Made by a program: the position numbers and the translations under genes. 64,000 nt of DNA from Pseudomonadales bacterium. GTDB taxonomy: Bacteria; Pseudomonadota; Gammaproteobacteria; Pseudomonadales; Azotimanducaceae. The stretch covers positions 2,604,001 through 2,668,000 of the forward strand of contig JAWKZN010000001.1 of the NCBI GenBank assembly GCA_041395945.1, in the 5' to 3' direction. Shown in pieces: positions 7,583-15,596 of this stretch. Under the pieces are notes generated by a model, which was not told the origin of the DNA, ran no database searches, and worked only from the letters and a program-made list of their open reading frames with translations. The stretch's first letter is position 1. Each line of letters begins with the position of its first letter.

Positions 7583-9652
7583 ATGACACGACGTATTCTG
7601 GTGACCAGCGCTCTGCCGTACGTCAGCGGCGCCATCCATCTGGGGCATCTGCTCGAACACATCCAGACCGACATCTGGGTGCGCTTTCAGCGCATGCGCG
7701 GCCATCAGGTGATCTATGTCTGTGCCGACGACACCCATGGCACCGCCACCATGCTGCTCGCGGAAAAGCGCGACATGACCCCTGAGACCCTGATCGAAAC
7801 CATCCGTGCGGAGCATGCGCGCGATTTCGAGCGTTTTCTGATCAGCCACGATAACTACTACACCACTCATTCGGACGAAAACCGTCACTACTCTGAGCTG
7901 ATATTCAATCGCCTCAAGCAGCGCGGACTGATCTTCACCCGGGAAGTGGAGCAGCTCTACGATCCACAGCGGAAACTGTTTCTTGCAGATCGCTTTGTCA
8001 AAGGTGAGTGCCCCCGCTGTGGCACACCAGATCAGTACGGCGACAACTGCGACGCCTGCAGTGCCACTTACGATGCGATGGATCTGAAGAATCCGCGCTC
8101 CACTCTGTCCGGCGCCATACCCGTGGTGCGCGCATCAGAGCACTACTTCTTCGATCTGCCTCAGTATGCGGATTTTCTGCGCAAATGGCTGGCCAGCGGC
8201 ACCGTGCAGCCCGAGGTGGCGAACAAGCTCGCCGAATGGATGGAAGCCGGTCTGCGACCCTGGGATATCTCCCGGGACGCACCCTATTTCGGCTTCCTGA
8301 TTCCCGGGACCACCGACAAGTACTTCTATGTCTGGATGGATGCCCCCATAGGTTACATGGCGAGCTTCCGTAACTTTGCGGATGCGCACAACCAGGTGTC
8401 CTTCGACGAATTCTGGTCCGCCGGTGCTTCGACCGAAGTCCATCACTTCATCGGCAAGGACATCATCAATTTCCACGCGCTGTTCTGGCCCGCGGTCCTC
8501 GACGGCGCCGGTTTCCGTACGCCGACCCGCATCCACACCCACGGCTTCATCACCGTGAACGGCACCCGCATGTCCAAATCCCGGGGCACCTTCATCAATG
8601 CCTCGACTTATCTCGAGCACCTCGAGCCGGAATATCTGCGCTACTACTACGCAACCAAGCTCAATGGCAGTGTCGATGACATGGACATCAATCTCGACGA
8701 CTTCGTGCAGCGGGTGAACGCAGATCTGGTCGGCAAGGTGGTGAACATCGCCAGCCGCTGTGCGGGCTTCATAACCAGACACTTCGACGGCACCCTTGCT
8801 ACCGAACTGCACGACCAGGCACTCTGGGGCCGCTTCACCCAGGCCTCGACCAGCATCGCCGACCACTACGAGTCCGGCGACTGCTCGAAAGCAGTGCGGG
8901 AGATCACCGCGCTGGCGGATCTGGCCAACCGCTACATCGCCGATCATGCACCCTGGGCGATGATCAAAGACCCGCAACAGCACGCGGCCACACAGGCTGT
9001 CTGCAGCCAGGCAGTCAACCTGTTCCGGGTACTGGCCGTGTATCTGGCGCCCATCCTGCCACGCATGGCGGAAGACGCCGCCAGTTTTCTCAAGGTAGCG
9101 CCGCTGCGCTGGTCCGATGCCCAGACGCCGCTGACAGACCATCGGATCGAGCCCTACAGGCCGCTGTTTGCGCGCCTGGAACGCGAAAAACTCGACGCCA
9201 TAGTCGCTGCCAGCACGGTGAGCGAGGCACCAGAGACAAAGCCTGCGAGCAGCAACAGCCCGGATAGTGCCGCTACCGGTGAAGTTACGGATGCGGGTGC
9301 GGGGGCTCAAAACAAGGAATCGGACGCCTTCATCAGCATCGACGACTTCAACAAAATCGAACTGCGGGTGGCACGGATCACCGCTGCCACTCCGGTGGAA
9401 GGCGCCGACAGACTCCTGCAGCTCACCCTGGATCTGGGTGACAGTCAGCGTCAGGTGCTGTCCGGCATCCGCCAGGCATACACACCGGAAGCGCTGATCG
9501 GTCAGCTCACGGTGGTTGTGGCCAACCTCGCTCCCCGCAGGATGCGCTTCGGCACCTCGGAAGGCATGGTGCTTGCCGCAGGCCCCGGCGGCAGCGAGAT
9601 CTTCCTGTTGAAACCGGATTCAGGGGCCGCACCAGGCATGCTAGTGCGCTGA
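7583..9652 (+). CDS. metG: Methionyl-tRNA synthetase
   Basis: Charges tRNA-Met with methionine. The class I catalytic fold starts at once, with HLGH at residues 19-22 and the KMSKS loop as RMSKS at about 329-333. The connective peptide carries one zinc knuckle, C143-C146 and C156-C159. An anticodon-binding helical domain follows. After a low-complexity linker (about residues 545-585) comes a C-terminal EMAP-like tRNA-binding domain (DDFNKIELRVARI and onward), which also makes the dimer. At 689 residues it matches the E. coli-type enzyme. rnfA begins 6 nt after its stop on the same strand, so the rnf genes may be co-transcribed with it. Confidence 0.97.
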   Translation: MTRRILVTSALPYVSGAIHLGHLLEHIQTDIWVRFQRMRGHQVIYVCADDTHGTATMLLAEKRDMTPETLIETIRAEHARDFERFLISHDNYYTTHSDENRHYSELIFNRLKQRGLIFTREVEQLYDPQRKLFLADRFVKGECPRCGTPDQYGDNCDACSATYDAMDLKNPRSTLSGAIPVVRASEHYFFDLPQYADFLRKWLASGTVQPEVANKLAEWMEAGLRPWDISRDAPYFGFLIPGTTDKYFYVWMDAPIGYMASFRNFADAHNQVSFDEFWSAGASTEVHHFIGKDIINFHALFWPAVLDGAGFRTPTRIHTHGFITVNGTRMSKSRGTFINASTYLEHLEPEYLRYYYATKLNGSVDDMDINLDDFVQRVNADLVGKVVNIASRCAGFITRHFDGTLATELHDQALWGRFTQASTSIADHYESGDCSKAVREITALADLANRYIADHAPWAMIKDPQQHAATQAVCSQAVNLFRVLAVYLAPILPRMAEDAASFLKVAPLRWSDAQTPLTDHRIEPYRPLFARLEREKLDAIVAASTVSEAPETKPASSNSPDSAATGEVTDAGAGAQNKESDAFISIDDFNKIELRVARITAATPVEGADRLLQLTLDLGDSQRQVLSGIRQAYTPEALIGQLTVVVANLAPRRMRFGTSEGMVLAAGPGGSEIFLLKPDSGAAPGMLVR

Positions 9653-9658
9653 AGTCAG

Positions 9659-10237
9659 ATGGGAGAACTCGCTCTCATTCTGCTCGGCGCCCTCATCGTC
9701 AATAACTTTGTGCTCGCGCAGTTTCTGGGGCTGTGCCCGTTCTTCGGCAGCACGGGCCAGTACGACACCGCGGCCGCCATGGGACTTGCCACCACCTTCG
9801 TACTGACACTGTCGGCAACCCTCAGCTATCTGCTCAATGTCGGCCTGCTGGTGCCCCTGGGACTCGAGTACCTGCGCATCATCACCTTCATCGTCGTGAT
9901 CGCCGGTGTGGTGCAGCTCACCGAACTCTACCTTCGCAGCACCAGTCCGCTGCTGTATCAGGTACTCGGCATCTATCTGCCCCTGATCACCACCAACTGC
10001 GCCGTGCTCGGGGTGGCCCTGCTTTCCGTACAGCAGGACCTCAGCCTGGCGGGCACCCTCGTTTACGCCGCGGGCGCGGCACTGGGCTTTGCACTGGTCA
10101 TGGTGCTCTTCGCCGCGCTCAGGGAGCGGTTGAGCGCGGCACGCATTCCCGCCGCCTTTCAGGGCAGCCCCATCACCCTGATCAGCGCCGGCATTCTGTC
10201 GCTGGCCTTCATGGGTTTCGCCGGCCTAGCGGACTGA
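9659..10237 (+). CDS. rnfA: Rnf (Rsx) electron transport complex subunit A
   Basis: RnfA is an inner-membrane subunit of the ion-motive Rnf complex; with RnfE it is thought to form the membrane core that carries electrons through a buried iron-sulfur centre. The 192-residue protein is hydrophobic throughout, about six membrane segments, with family landmarks NNFVLAQFLGLCPFFG near the start and LPLITTNCAVLG in the middle; each contains one of the conserved cysteines. It starts 6 nt after metG and is followed 1 nt later by rnfB. Family size and motifs are normal. Confidence 0.95.
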   Translation: MGELALILLGALIVNNFVLAQFLGLCPFFGSTGQYDTAAAMGLATTFVLTLSATLSYLLNVGLLVPLGLEYLRIITFIVVIAGVVQLTELYLRSTSPLLYQVLGIYLPLITTNCAVLGVALLSVQQDLSLAGTLVYAAGAALGFALVMVLFAALRERLSAARIPAAFQGSPITLISAGILSLAFMGFAGLAD

Positions 10238-10238
10238 C

Positions 10239-11108
10239 ATGCTTACGCTCATCTACAGCATCGCACTGCTGCTGGGGCTGTTCGCCGCCATAACCACGGC
10301 GCTGCTGCTCTTCAGACGCCGGCTGCCTGCCGGGGACACAACCCTGGTCGACGCCATCGACGCCCTGCTGCCCCAGACCCAGTGCGCCCAGTGCGGCTAT
10401 CCCGGCTGCCGGCCCTATGCCCGGGCCGTCGCTGAGGGTGCAGCCATCAACCTCTGCCCGCCCGGAGGCGCGGCTACCCAGGCAGCGCTGGCCCATTTGC
10501 TCAACCGCAACCCCGGCGCCCGGATCGGCTCCCCGGCACCGGTACGGGCACTGATCGACGAGTCCCGCTGTGTGGGTTGCTATCTGTGCATCGAAGCCTG
10601 TCCGGTGGACGCGATCGTGGGCGCGCCACGCTTCCTGCACACGGTGATCAACGAGCGCTGCACCGGTTGTGAGCTGTGTATTGCACCCTGCCCGATGGAC
10701 TGCATCGAGCTGGTGGCGGTGCCGGTACCACCCGAGCCAGCTCTGCCGGCGGACAATGCCCCCTGCATCCGCTGCAATCTCTGCGAACCTGTCTGCCCCG
10801 AAGCACTGGCGCCCCAGCATCTGTGGTGGCACAGCCGGGGCGAAGATCTGTCCCGCGCAGTGGATCTGGGCCTGGAGCGCTGTATCGAATGCGGTCTGTG
10901 CAATTCCGTGTGTCCCAGCAGCATAGATCTGCTCGCAGTGTTCAGAGTAGCCCGGAAAAAACTGGCAAGCCGGGAGCTGGCCAGCCGCCAGGCAGACAAA
11001 GCCCGCGATGATTATGAGCAGCATCTCGCGAGGCTCAATCGGGAAGGTCTGATCGCGGCCGAACGCAGAAACGCCAGGATCGCGGCGCTGACGGACTCCG
11101 AGCACTGA
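10239..11108 (+). CDS. rnfB: RnfB fused to an RnfC-like C-terminal double [4Fe-4S] domain
   Basis: RnfB is the ferredoxin-like electron-entry subunit of Rnf. Residues 1-30 form one membrane anchor. The Fe-S domain typical of RnfB follows (C49, C52, C57, C73), then two ferredoxin clusters (C111-C121 and C141-C151). A standard RnfB of this type ends near residue 170-190. Here the chain continues with CIRCNLCEPVCP (C176-C186), a spacer with QHLWWHSRGEDL, CIECGLCNSVCP (C215-C225) and a charged helical tail. This is the layout of the C-terminal ferredoxin part of RnfC. No separate rnfC exists: rnfD starts 1 nt after this gene. The predicted protein thus carries five [4Fe-4S] sites. The frame is open with no sign of sequencing damage, so this is a genuine fusion. 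How it receives electrons without the RnfC FMN/NADH domain is unknown. Confidence 0.93.
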   Translation: MLTLIYSIALLLGLFAAITTALLLFRRRLPAGDTTLVDAIDALLPQTQCAQCGYPGCRPYARAVAEGAAINLCPPGGAATQAALAHLLNRNPGARIGSPAPVRALIDESRCVGCYLCIEACPVDAIVGAPRFLHTVINERCTGCELCIAPCPMDCIELVAVPVPPEPALPADNAPCIRCNLCEPVCPEALAPQHLWWHSRGEDLSRAVDLGLERCIECGLCNSVCPSSIDLLAVFRVARKKLASRELASRQADKARDDYEQHLARLNREGLIAAERRNARIAALTDSEH

Positions 11109-11109
11109 C

Positions 11110-12051
11110 ATGGCGACGCTGGACACACGCCGCATCATGCTGCTGGTCAGTCTGTGCATGGTGCCCGGTCTGGTCATCCAGACACTGCTGTTCGGCACTG
11201 GCGTGCTGCACAACCTTCTGCTTGCCGTCACTTTCGGGCTCGGCACCGAAGCCGGGTGTCTGAAGCTGCTGCAGCGACCGATCCGCGCCGGATTGAGCGA
11301 TGGCAGCGTGCTGGTGACCGCACTGCTGATCGCCGCCGCACTGCCGCCCGCCTGCCCCTGGTTTGTGCTGCTGCTCGCAGTGGCCGCTGGGATCTGTCTC
11401 GGCAAATACGCCTACGGCGGACTCGGCAACAATGTCTTCAACCCGGCAATGGTGGGTTACGCCGTGGTACTCGTCAGTTTTCCGGCAGCGCTTGCCGCCT
11501 GGCCTGCTCTGGCAGGTGTTCCGTCTGTCAGCGAGGCTTCCGTCGATGCTCTGACCGGCGCGACCGCACTGACGGCTCTGCGCTTCAAAGGCGCGGCGAC
11601 CATCGAAGAACTGCATCTGGCCGGTGGACTGTTCGGCACCCTGGGGCCATCGGGCTGGGAATGGATCAACCTCGGCTATCTGCTGGGTGGTCTGATCCTG
11701 CTGTCTCTGCGCATCACGGCCTGGCGTACCAGCACCGGCATGCTGCTCGCACTGGGTGGTCTGGCCGCACTCACCTGGGACAGCGGCAGCTCCGCCAGCC
11801 ATGGTTCGCCGCTGTTTCACTGGCTGGCCGGCGGCACCCTGCTCGCCGCATTCTTTGTGGTTACCGACCCGGTGACCCATCCCACCTCCCGTCAGGGTCA
11901 GTGGCTGTTCGGACTTCTCGTGGGCAGCATCGTGTTTCTGATCCGCGCTTTCGGGAACTATCCCGACGGCATCGCCTTTGCCGTGCTGCTGGCCAATGCC
12001 ATGACCCCCTACCTCGACCGTCGCCTCGCCGGACTCAGCGCCCGTGTCTGA
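11110..12051 (+). CDS. rnfD: Rnf electron transport complex subunit D
   Basis: RnfD is a polytopic inner-membrane flavoprotein with FMN covalently attached to a threonine. The 313-residue protein is mostly hydrophobic. The flavinylation motif is readable as LTGATALTALR at about residues 143-153 (S/T-G-A-T pattern), and VVTDPVTHPTSRQGQ near residue 255 is a family landmark. It starts 1 nt after the rnfB stop and its end overlaps the rnfG start by 8 nt. In the usual order rnfA-B-C-D-G-E, rnfC would precede it; here rnfB is adjacent. Confidence 0.94.
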   Translation: MATLDTRRIMLLVSLCMVPGLVIQTLLFGTGVLHNLLLAVTFGLGTEAGCLKLLQRPIRAGLSDGSVLVTALLIAAALPPACPWFVLLLAVAAGICLGKYAYGGLGNNVFNPAMVGYAVVLVSFPAALAAWPALAGVPSVSEASVDALTGATALTALRFKGAATIEELHLAGGLFGTLGPSGWEWINLGYLLGGLILLSLRITAWRTSTGMLLALGGLAALTWDSGSSASHGSPLFHWLAGGTLLAAFFVVTDPVTHPTSRQGQWLFGLLVGSIVFLIRAFGNYPDGIAFAVLLANAMTPYLDRRLAGLSARV

Positions 12052-12559
12052 TCTGCTTGCCGCGACCCGCCTGCTGCTGATCGCTGCAGTCTGTGCCGCC
12101 CTGCTCGGTCTCACCCACTGGCTCACCGCACCGCGCATCGCCGACAACCAGTCACAGAAAAGTCGAGACGATCTGCGTCTGCTGCTCGGCACAGAACACA
12201 GCTTCAGCACAGAGGAACTTCCGGATGTCAGCGCAGGCGGGGACTGCTGGTATCTCCCGGCACCCGGTCTGTATCTGCACAGAATGCAGACGACCGGCTA
12301 TGGCGGACCAATGACCCTGCTGGCCACCCTGGCGGACGGCCGGCTGGAAAGGCTCAGGGTGACCGCGCATCAGGAAACCCCGGGAATCGCCGATTTTCTG
12401 AATCGGCCGGACACGGGGTGGATGGCCCGGCTGCGCGGACAGGATCATCAGCAACTCGGCGCGATCGATACGGTCAGCGGCGCGACCATCACCAGCCGGG
12501 CGCTGCTCAATGCGATCATCAATCGGACAGCAGGCGCGGAGATGGAATGCAGACGATGA
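12044..12559 (+). CDS. rnfG: Rnf electron transport complex subunit G
   Basis: RnfG is a membrane-anchored periplasmic flavoprotein of the Rnf complex. It has one N-terminal membrane helix (LLLIAAVCAALLGLTHWL) and an FMN-binding domain with GYGGPM near residue 85 and the flavinylation motif DTVSGATITS near residue 142. At 171 residues it is shorter than the ~200 of E. coli RsxG. The start is GTG at 12044, which overlaps the rnfD stop. Its own stop overlaps the rnfE start region. The FMN motif is intact, so the subunit is probably functional. Confidence 0.92.
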   Translation: MSDLLAATRLLLIAAVCAALLGLTHWLTAPRIADNQSQKSRDDLRLLLGTEHSFSTEELPDVSAGGDCWYLPAPGLYLHRMQTTGYGGPMTLLATLADGRLERLRVTAHQETPGIADFLNRPDTGWMARLRGQDHQQLGAIDTVSGATITSRALLNAIINRTAGAEMECRR

Positions 12560-13224
12560 CCCCCGCTACAGCGGCGCAGACTTTCCGTGAGGGGGTGCTC
12601 GAGCGCAATCCGGCCTGGGTGCAGTTGCTGGGACTCTGCCCGCTGCTCGCGGTGAGCAACAGTCTGGTCAACGCTCTCGGTCTCGCCGCGGCCAGTGCCC
12701 TGGTGCTCGTCGGCGCCAATTCGATGATCGCGGCGTTACGGCACCAGATTCCCGCTTTCGCCCGGCTGCCCTGCTTTGTACTGGTGATCGCTACCTTTAC
12801 CACGCTCGCCGTACTGCTGATGCAGGCATTCGCGTTCGATCTCTATCTGCGCATCGCCCTGTTCGTGCAGATCATCGTCACCAACTGCATGATTCTCGGC
12901 AGGGCGGAAGCCTTCGCAAGCCGGCAGCCGATCGGTGTGGCGTTGATGGATGCGCTGGGTACTGCCTGCGGGTTCGCCCTGGCACTCATCGCGCTTGGCA
13001 GCGTGCGCGAACTGCTCGCAACAGGCGGACTGCTGGGTAACATGGACCTGCTGTTTGGTCCGTCAGCAGCGTCTTGGCACCTGCAGCTGCCCGGCGTCGA
13101 CAGTGGACTTCTGCTCGCCGCGCTGCCACCGGGGGCCTTCATTATTGCCGGGCTGCTGCTGGCCTCGGCCAGGGTGCTGAGGACACTGGCCAGGACTGAC
13201 CGAGCCGCGGAAGACAGGGACTGA
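12547..13224 (+). CDS. rnfE: Rnf electron transport complex subunit E
   Basis: RnfE is the RnfA-like membrane subunit. It has about six hydrophobic segments, with NPAWVQLLGLCPLLAVSN near the start and VQIIVTNCMILGRAEAFA in the middle, mirroring the two cysteine-bearing half-helices of RnfA. The frame is open upstream to 12418, but that part overlaps rnfG and is arginine-rich out-of-frame translation. I chose ATG 12547 because GGAG lies 5 nt before it; ATG 12556 (ATGA overlap with the rnfG stop) is an alternative. nth follows after 7 nt, the usual arrangement. Confidence 0.93.
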   Translation: MQTMTPATAAQTFREGVLERNPAWVQLLGLCPLLAVSNSLVNALGLAAASALVLVGANSMIAALRHQIPAFARLPCFVLVIATFTTLAVLLMQAFAFDLYLRIALFVQIIVTNCMILGRAEAFASRQPIGVALMDALGTACGFALALIALGSVRELLATGGLLGNMDLLFGPSAASWHLQLPGVDSGLLLAALPPGAFIIAGLLLASARVLRTLARTDRAAEDRD

Positions 13225-13231
13225 CAAACCG

Positions 13232-13870
13232 ATGAACAGGACAATCCGACAGGAAATCTTCAGGCGTCTGGCTGCCAGCAACCCGGCACCCACCACCGAG
13301 CTCAAATACGCAAGCCCCTTCGAGCTGCTGATCGCAGTGATTCTGTCTGCCCAGGCTACCGATGTCAGCGTGAACAAAGCCACAGGACCGCTGTTCAAAG
13401 TCGCGAACACGCCTGCTGCAATGAAGGCTCTGGGACTCACACGGCTGAAGTCCTATGTGAAAAGCATCGGCCTGTTCAATACCAAGGCAGCCAACATCCT
13501 CAGGACCTGCGATGTGCTGCTCAAGGAACACGCAGGACAGGTTCCCGAGGACCGCAGCGCACTCGAGGCCCTGCCGGGAGTCGGTCGGAAAACGGCCAAT
13601 GTGGTGCTGAATACGGCGTTTGGTCACCCCACGATCGCCGTGGACACCCACATCTTCCGCGTTGCGAACCGCACCCGGATCGCGCCGGGAAAGACCGTGC
13701 GGGAGGTCGAAGACCGGCTGCTCAGGGTGGTACCGAAAGAGTACCTGCACGACGCCCACCACTGGCTGATCCTGCATGGTCGCTATGTGTGCGTGGCCCG
13801 CAAGCCCCGCTGCGGCGCCTGTGTGATTGAAGATCTCTGCGAGTACAGGCACAAGGTGGAAGCAGAGTGA
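13232..13870 (+). CDS. nth: Endonuclease III (DNA glycosylase/AP lyase)
   Basis: Removes oxidised pyrimidines from DNA and nicks at the resulting abasic site. The 212 residues align without gaps at the key places of E. coli Nth: helix-hairpin-helix LPGVGRKTANVV with catalytic K120, catalytic D138 in AVDTHIFRV, and the [4Fe-4S] cysteines C187, C194, C197 and C203. It is the last gene of the rnf group and is convergent with murI (37 nt between). Pairing of nth with rnf is common in gammaproteobacteria. Confidence 0.97.
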   Translation: MNRTIRQEIFRRLAASNPAPTTELKYASPFELLIAVILSAQATDVSVNKATGPLFKVANTPAAMKALGLTRLKSYVKSIGLFNTKAANILRTCDVLLKEHAGQVPEDRSALEALPGVGRKTANVVLNTAFGHPTIAVDTHIFRVANRTRIAPGKTVREVEDRLLRVVPKEYLHDAHHWLILHGRYVCVARKPRCGACVIEDLCEYRHKVEAE

Positions 13871-13907
13871 ACCGGATCGCTGCGCGCAGCGAGAGTCTCA
13901 GCGAATC

Positions 13908-14711
13908 TCAGAGATCGACCAGTTCCACCGACTCGATCGTCCGACCCAGAAAATAGCCCCCCACCCGGCGGAAGCGCGACAGACCGTCCGTCGCGAGCAG
14001 CTGAGTCTGGGGGTGGCCTGTACCCATTGTCCCCGCCAGGGCTGAAGCGACCACCCGGGCGGTGGTAGCCGCGGAGTCGACGATCCGGGTACCGGGCAGC
14101 AGCTTCTCCAGACTGGACCGGAACACAGGGAAGTGGGTGCATCCCAGCACCAGGGTGGCCGGGGCATGCGCACCGGTGAATCCCTGCAGATAGCGCAACA
14201 GAGTTGCTTCACAGAAGTCGCCGCTATGTTCGCCTTCCTCCGCGAGGGTAACGAGCAGCGGGCAGGCTCTCGCATGCACCTGCAGATCCGGGCGACGGGA
14301 GAGGATTTCCCGCTGATAGGCACCGCCCCCCACCGTGCTCTCGGTCGCAAGTACCAGCACGCTGCTCGCCACAGGCGCACTGCGCACGGCATCAGCGCCG
14401 GGCGCAACCACACCGAATACCGGAAGCGGCGCATAAGTTTCCAGAAGGGTATCCAGCGCAAAGGCAGAGGCTGTGTTGCAGGCCACCACCAGTGCACCCA
14501 CACCCCGATCGATAAGAAACCCGGCGGCCTGCAGCGCATAGCGGCGCACCGTATGCGCGCTCTTGCTGCCATAGGGCAGCCGTGCGGTGTCACCCAGATA
14601 GAGAAAACGCCGATCCGGCAGCGCGCTCTGCAGTGCGCGCAGCACGGTCAGGCCGCCCATGCCGGAGTCGAACACGCCGATCCGGTCGGCACCACCAGGA
14701 GATGCGGTCAA
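13908..14711 (-). CDS. murI: Glutamate racemase
   Basis: Interconverts L- and D-glutamate, supplying D-Glu for peptidoglycan. The two catalytic cysteines are in place: C78 in VVACNTAS and C191 in LGCTHFP. The N-terminal IGVFDSGMGGLTVLRAL and GDTARLPYGSKS are standard. The length of 267 residues is normal. The next upstream gene on the strand, a zinc-ribbon protein, ends 9 nt before the murI ATG, so the two may share a transcript. Confidence 0.96.
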   Translation of the reverse strand: MTASPGGADRIGVFDSGMGGLTVLRALQSALPDRRFLYLGDTARLPYGSKSAHTVRRYALQAAGFLIDRGVGALVVACNTASAFALDTLLETYAPLPVFGVVAPGADAVRSAPVASSVLVLATESTVGGGAYQREILSRRPDLQVHARACPLLVTLAEEGEHSGDFCEATLLRYLQGFTGAHAPATLVLGCTHFPVFRSSLEKLLPGTRIVDSAATTARVVASALAGTMGTGHPQTQLLATDGLSRFRRVGGYFLGRTIESVELVDL

Positions 14712-14720
14712 AGGTGAGTC

Positions 14721-15305
14721 CTATGAGGTTTTACGGAACCAGGACATTACACCGTTTTTGCGCTCTGATTTCCCGGGCTCACTTTCCGTGGCGGTTTCAA
14801 AACGTATTTCTTCAACGTTCTTCGGCCGCGGCGGCTGACGGCCGTCGCGCATCTCGCGGATCTTCTTTTCGATGATCAGATCTTCTTTACGCTTGGCTTT
14901 CAGTGCCGCGCCGATATCGATACCACAGCGTGCACAGTGGCTCGTCTCGAGCTGCAGATGACCGCAGCGCGGACATTCCATGTGCGCGGCGGTGATATCA
15001 CGCAGCGTCTTGTCGTCGCGGCCTTCGCCGCGATCGTCCCGATCGATCCGATAGTCGAGCTTGGGCTCCGTTCTCGGAGTCAGATCCTTGATCCGGCACA
15101 AGGCACCGAAATCCGCGAAGCGCGCCTGCAGGCGTTGCGCCTCCTCCTGGGTGAGCTGAGATCTGATGACCACGGTGCGGCCGCTGAACAGCTGCCGCGC
15201 TTTGCGATCGTCTATTCCAAGTTCCCGGGCCAGGTTGGCCTGCACCGTCTCTTCCCTGACACCCTGGGAAACTTCACCGCTGAAAAGCACCTGATAGTTA
15301 CCCAT
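14721..15305 (-). CDS. Conserved protein with N-terminal ~70-residue domain and a central zinc ribbon, function unknown
   Basis: I do not recognise a functional family. Residues 1-75 (YQVLFSGEVSQGV to ALCRIKDL) resemble a small domain seen at the start of several proteobacterial hypothetical proteins, with an FSGRTVVIRSQL core. Residues 76-105 are charged and probably disordered. A four-cysteine zinc ribbon follows (C111, C114, C124, C127). The C-terminal 65 residues are Lys/Arg/Glu-rich with no fold visible. There is no signal peptide or membrane segment, so it should be cytosolic. It sits 9 nt upstream of murI on the same strand. Codon use looks like that of its neighbours and the ATG at 15305 is the only good start. 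Confidence 0.7.
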   Translation of the reverse strand: MGNYQVLFSGEVSQGVREETVQANLARELGIDDRKARQLFSGRTVVIRSQLTQEEAQRLQARFADFGALCRIKDLTPRTEPKLDYRIDRDDRGEGRDDKTLRDITAAHMECPRCGHLQLETSHCARCGIDIGAALKAKRKEDLIIEKKIREMRDGRQPPRPKNVEEIRFETATESEPGKSERKNGVMSWFRKTS

Positions 15306-15596
15306 CGATCACTCCGATAACTTCTTCCTGCGTGTTGCGCCGAACGCAAACGCAGTGCCTGGCGGCAGACCTGATTCGCCAGCGCGAATGCAGGCCGCCG
15401 AGGCGGATGAAAGCCGCCCCATCGCGCTGATGATACGCGCCCCGATCCTGGTCAAATGTGACGACGTTCGCATCATTCTGACTGCTGTTCACCGCGCAAC
15501 AGCCGGGGTGCCAGGCCAGGGTGCCTGTGCTGGACACGCACCGGGCAGGCTTGCCGATACACGGATTGCGAAGGGGCGTCCGATGACGCGAAGCGG
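15306..15596. other. 291-nt gap with no recognisable gene
   Basis: Lies upstream of the zinc-ribbon gene and downstream of motY. A minus-strand TTGACC and a TATCAT occur together, but with a 14-nt spacer, too short for a usual promoter. A 79-codon minus-strand frame here has no similarity I recognise. Confidence 0.4.

Noticed and set aside
12418..12546. Upstream extension of rnfE
   Set aside because: Arginine-rich out-of-frame translation of rnfG; ATG 12547 has a ribosome-binding site.
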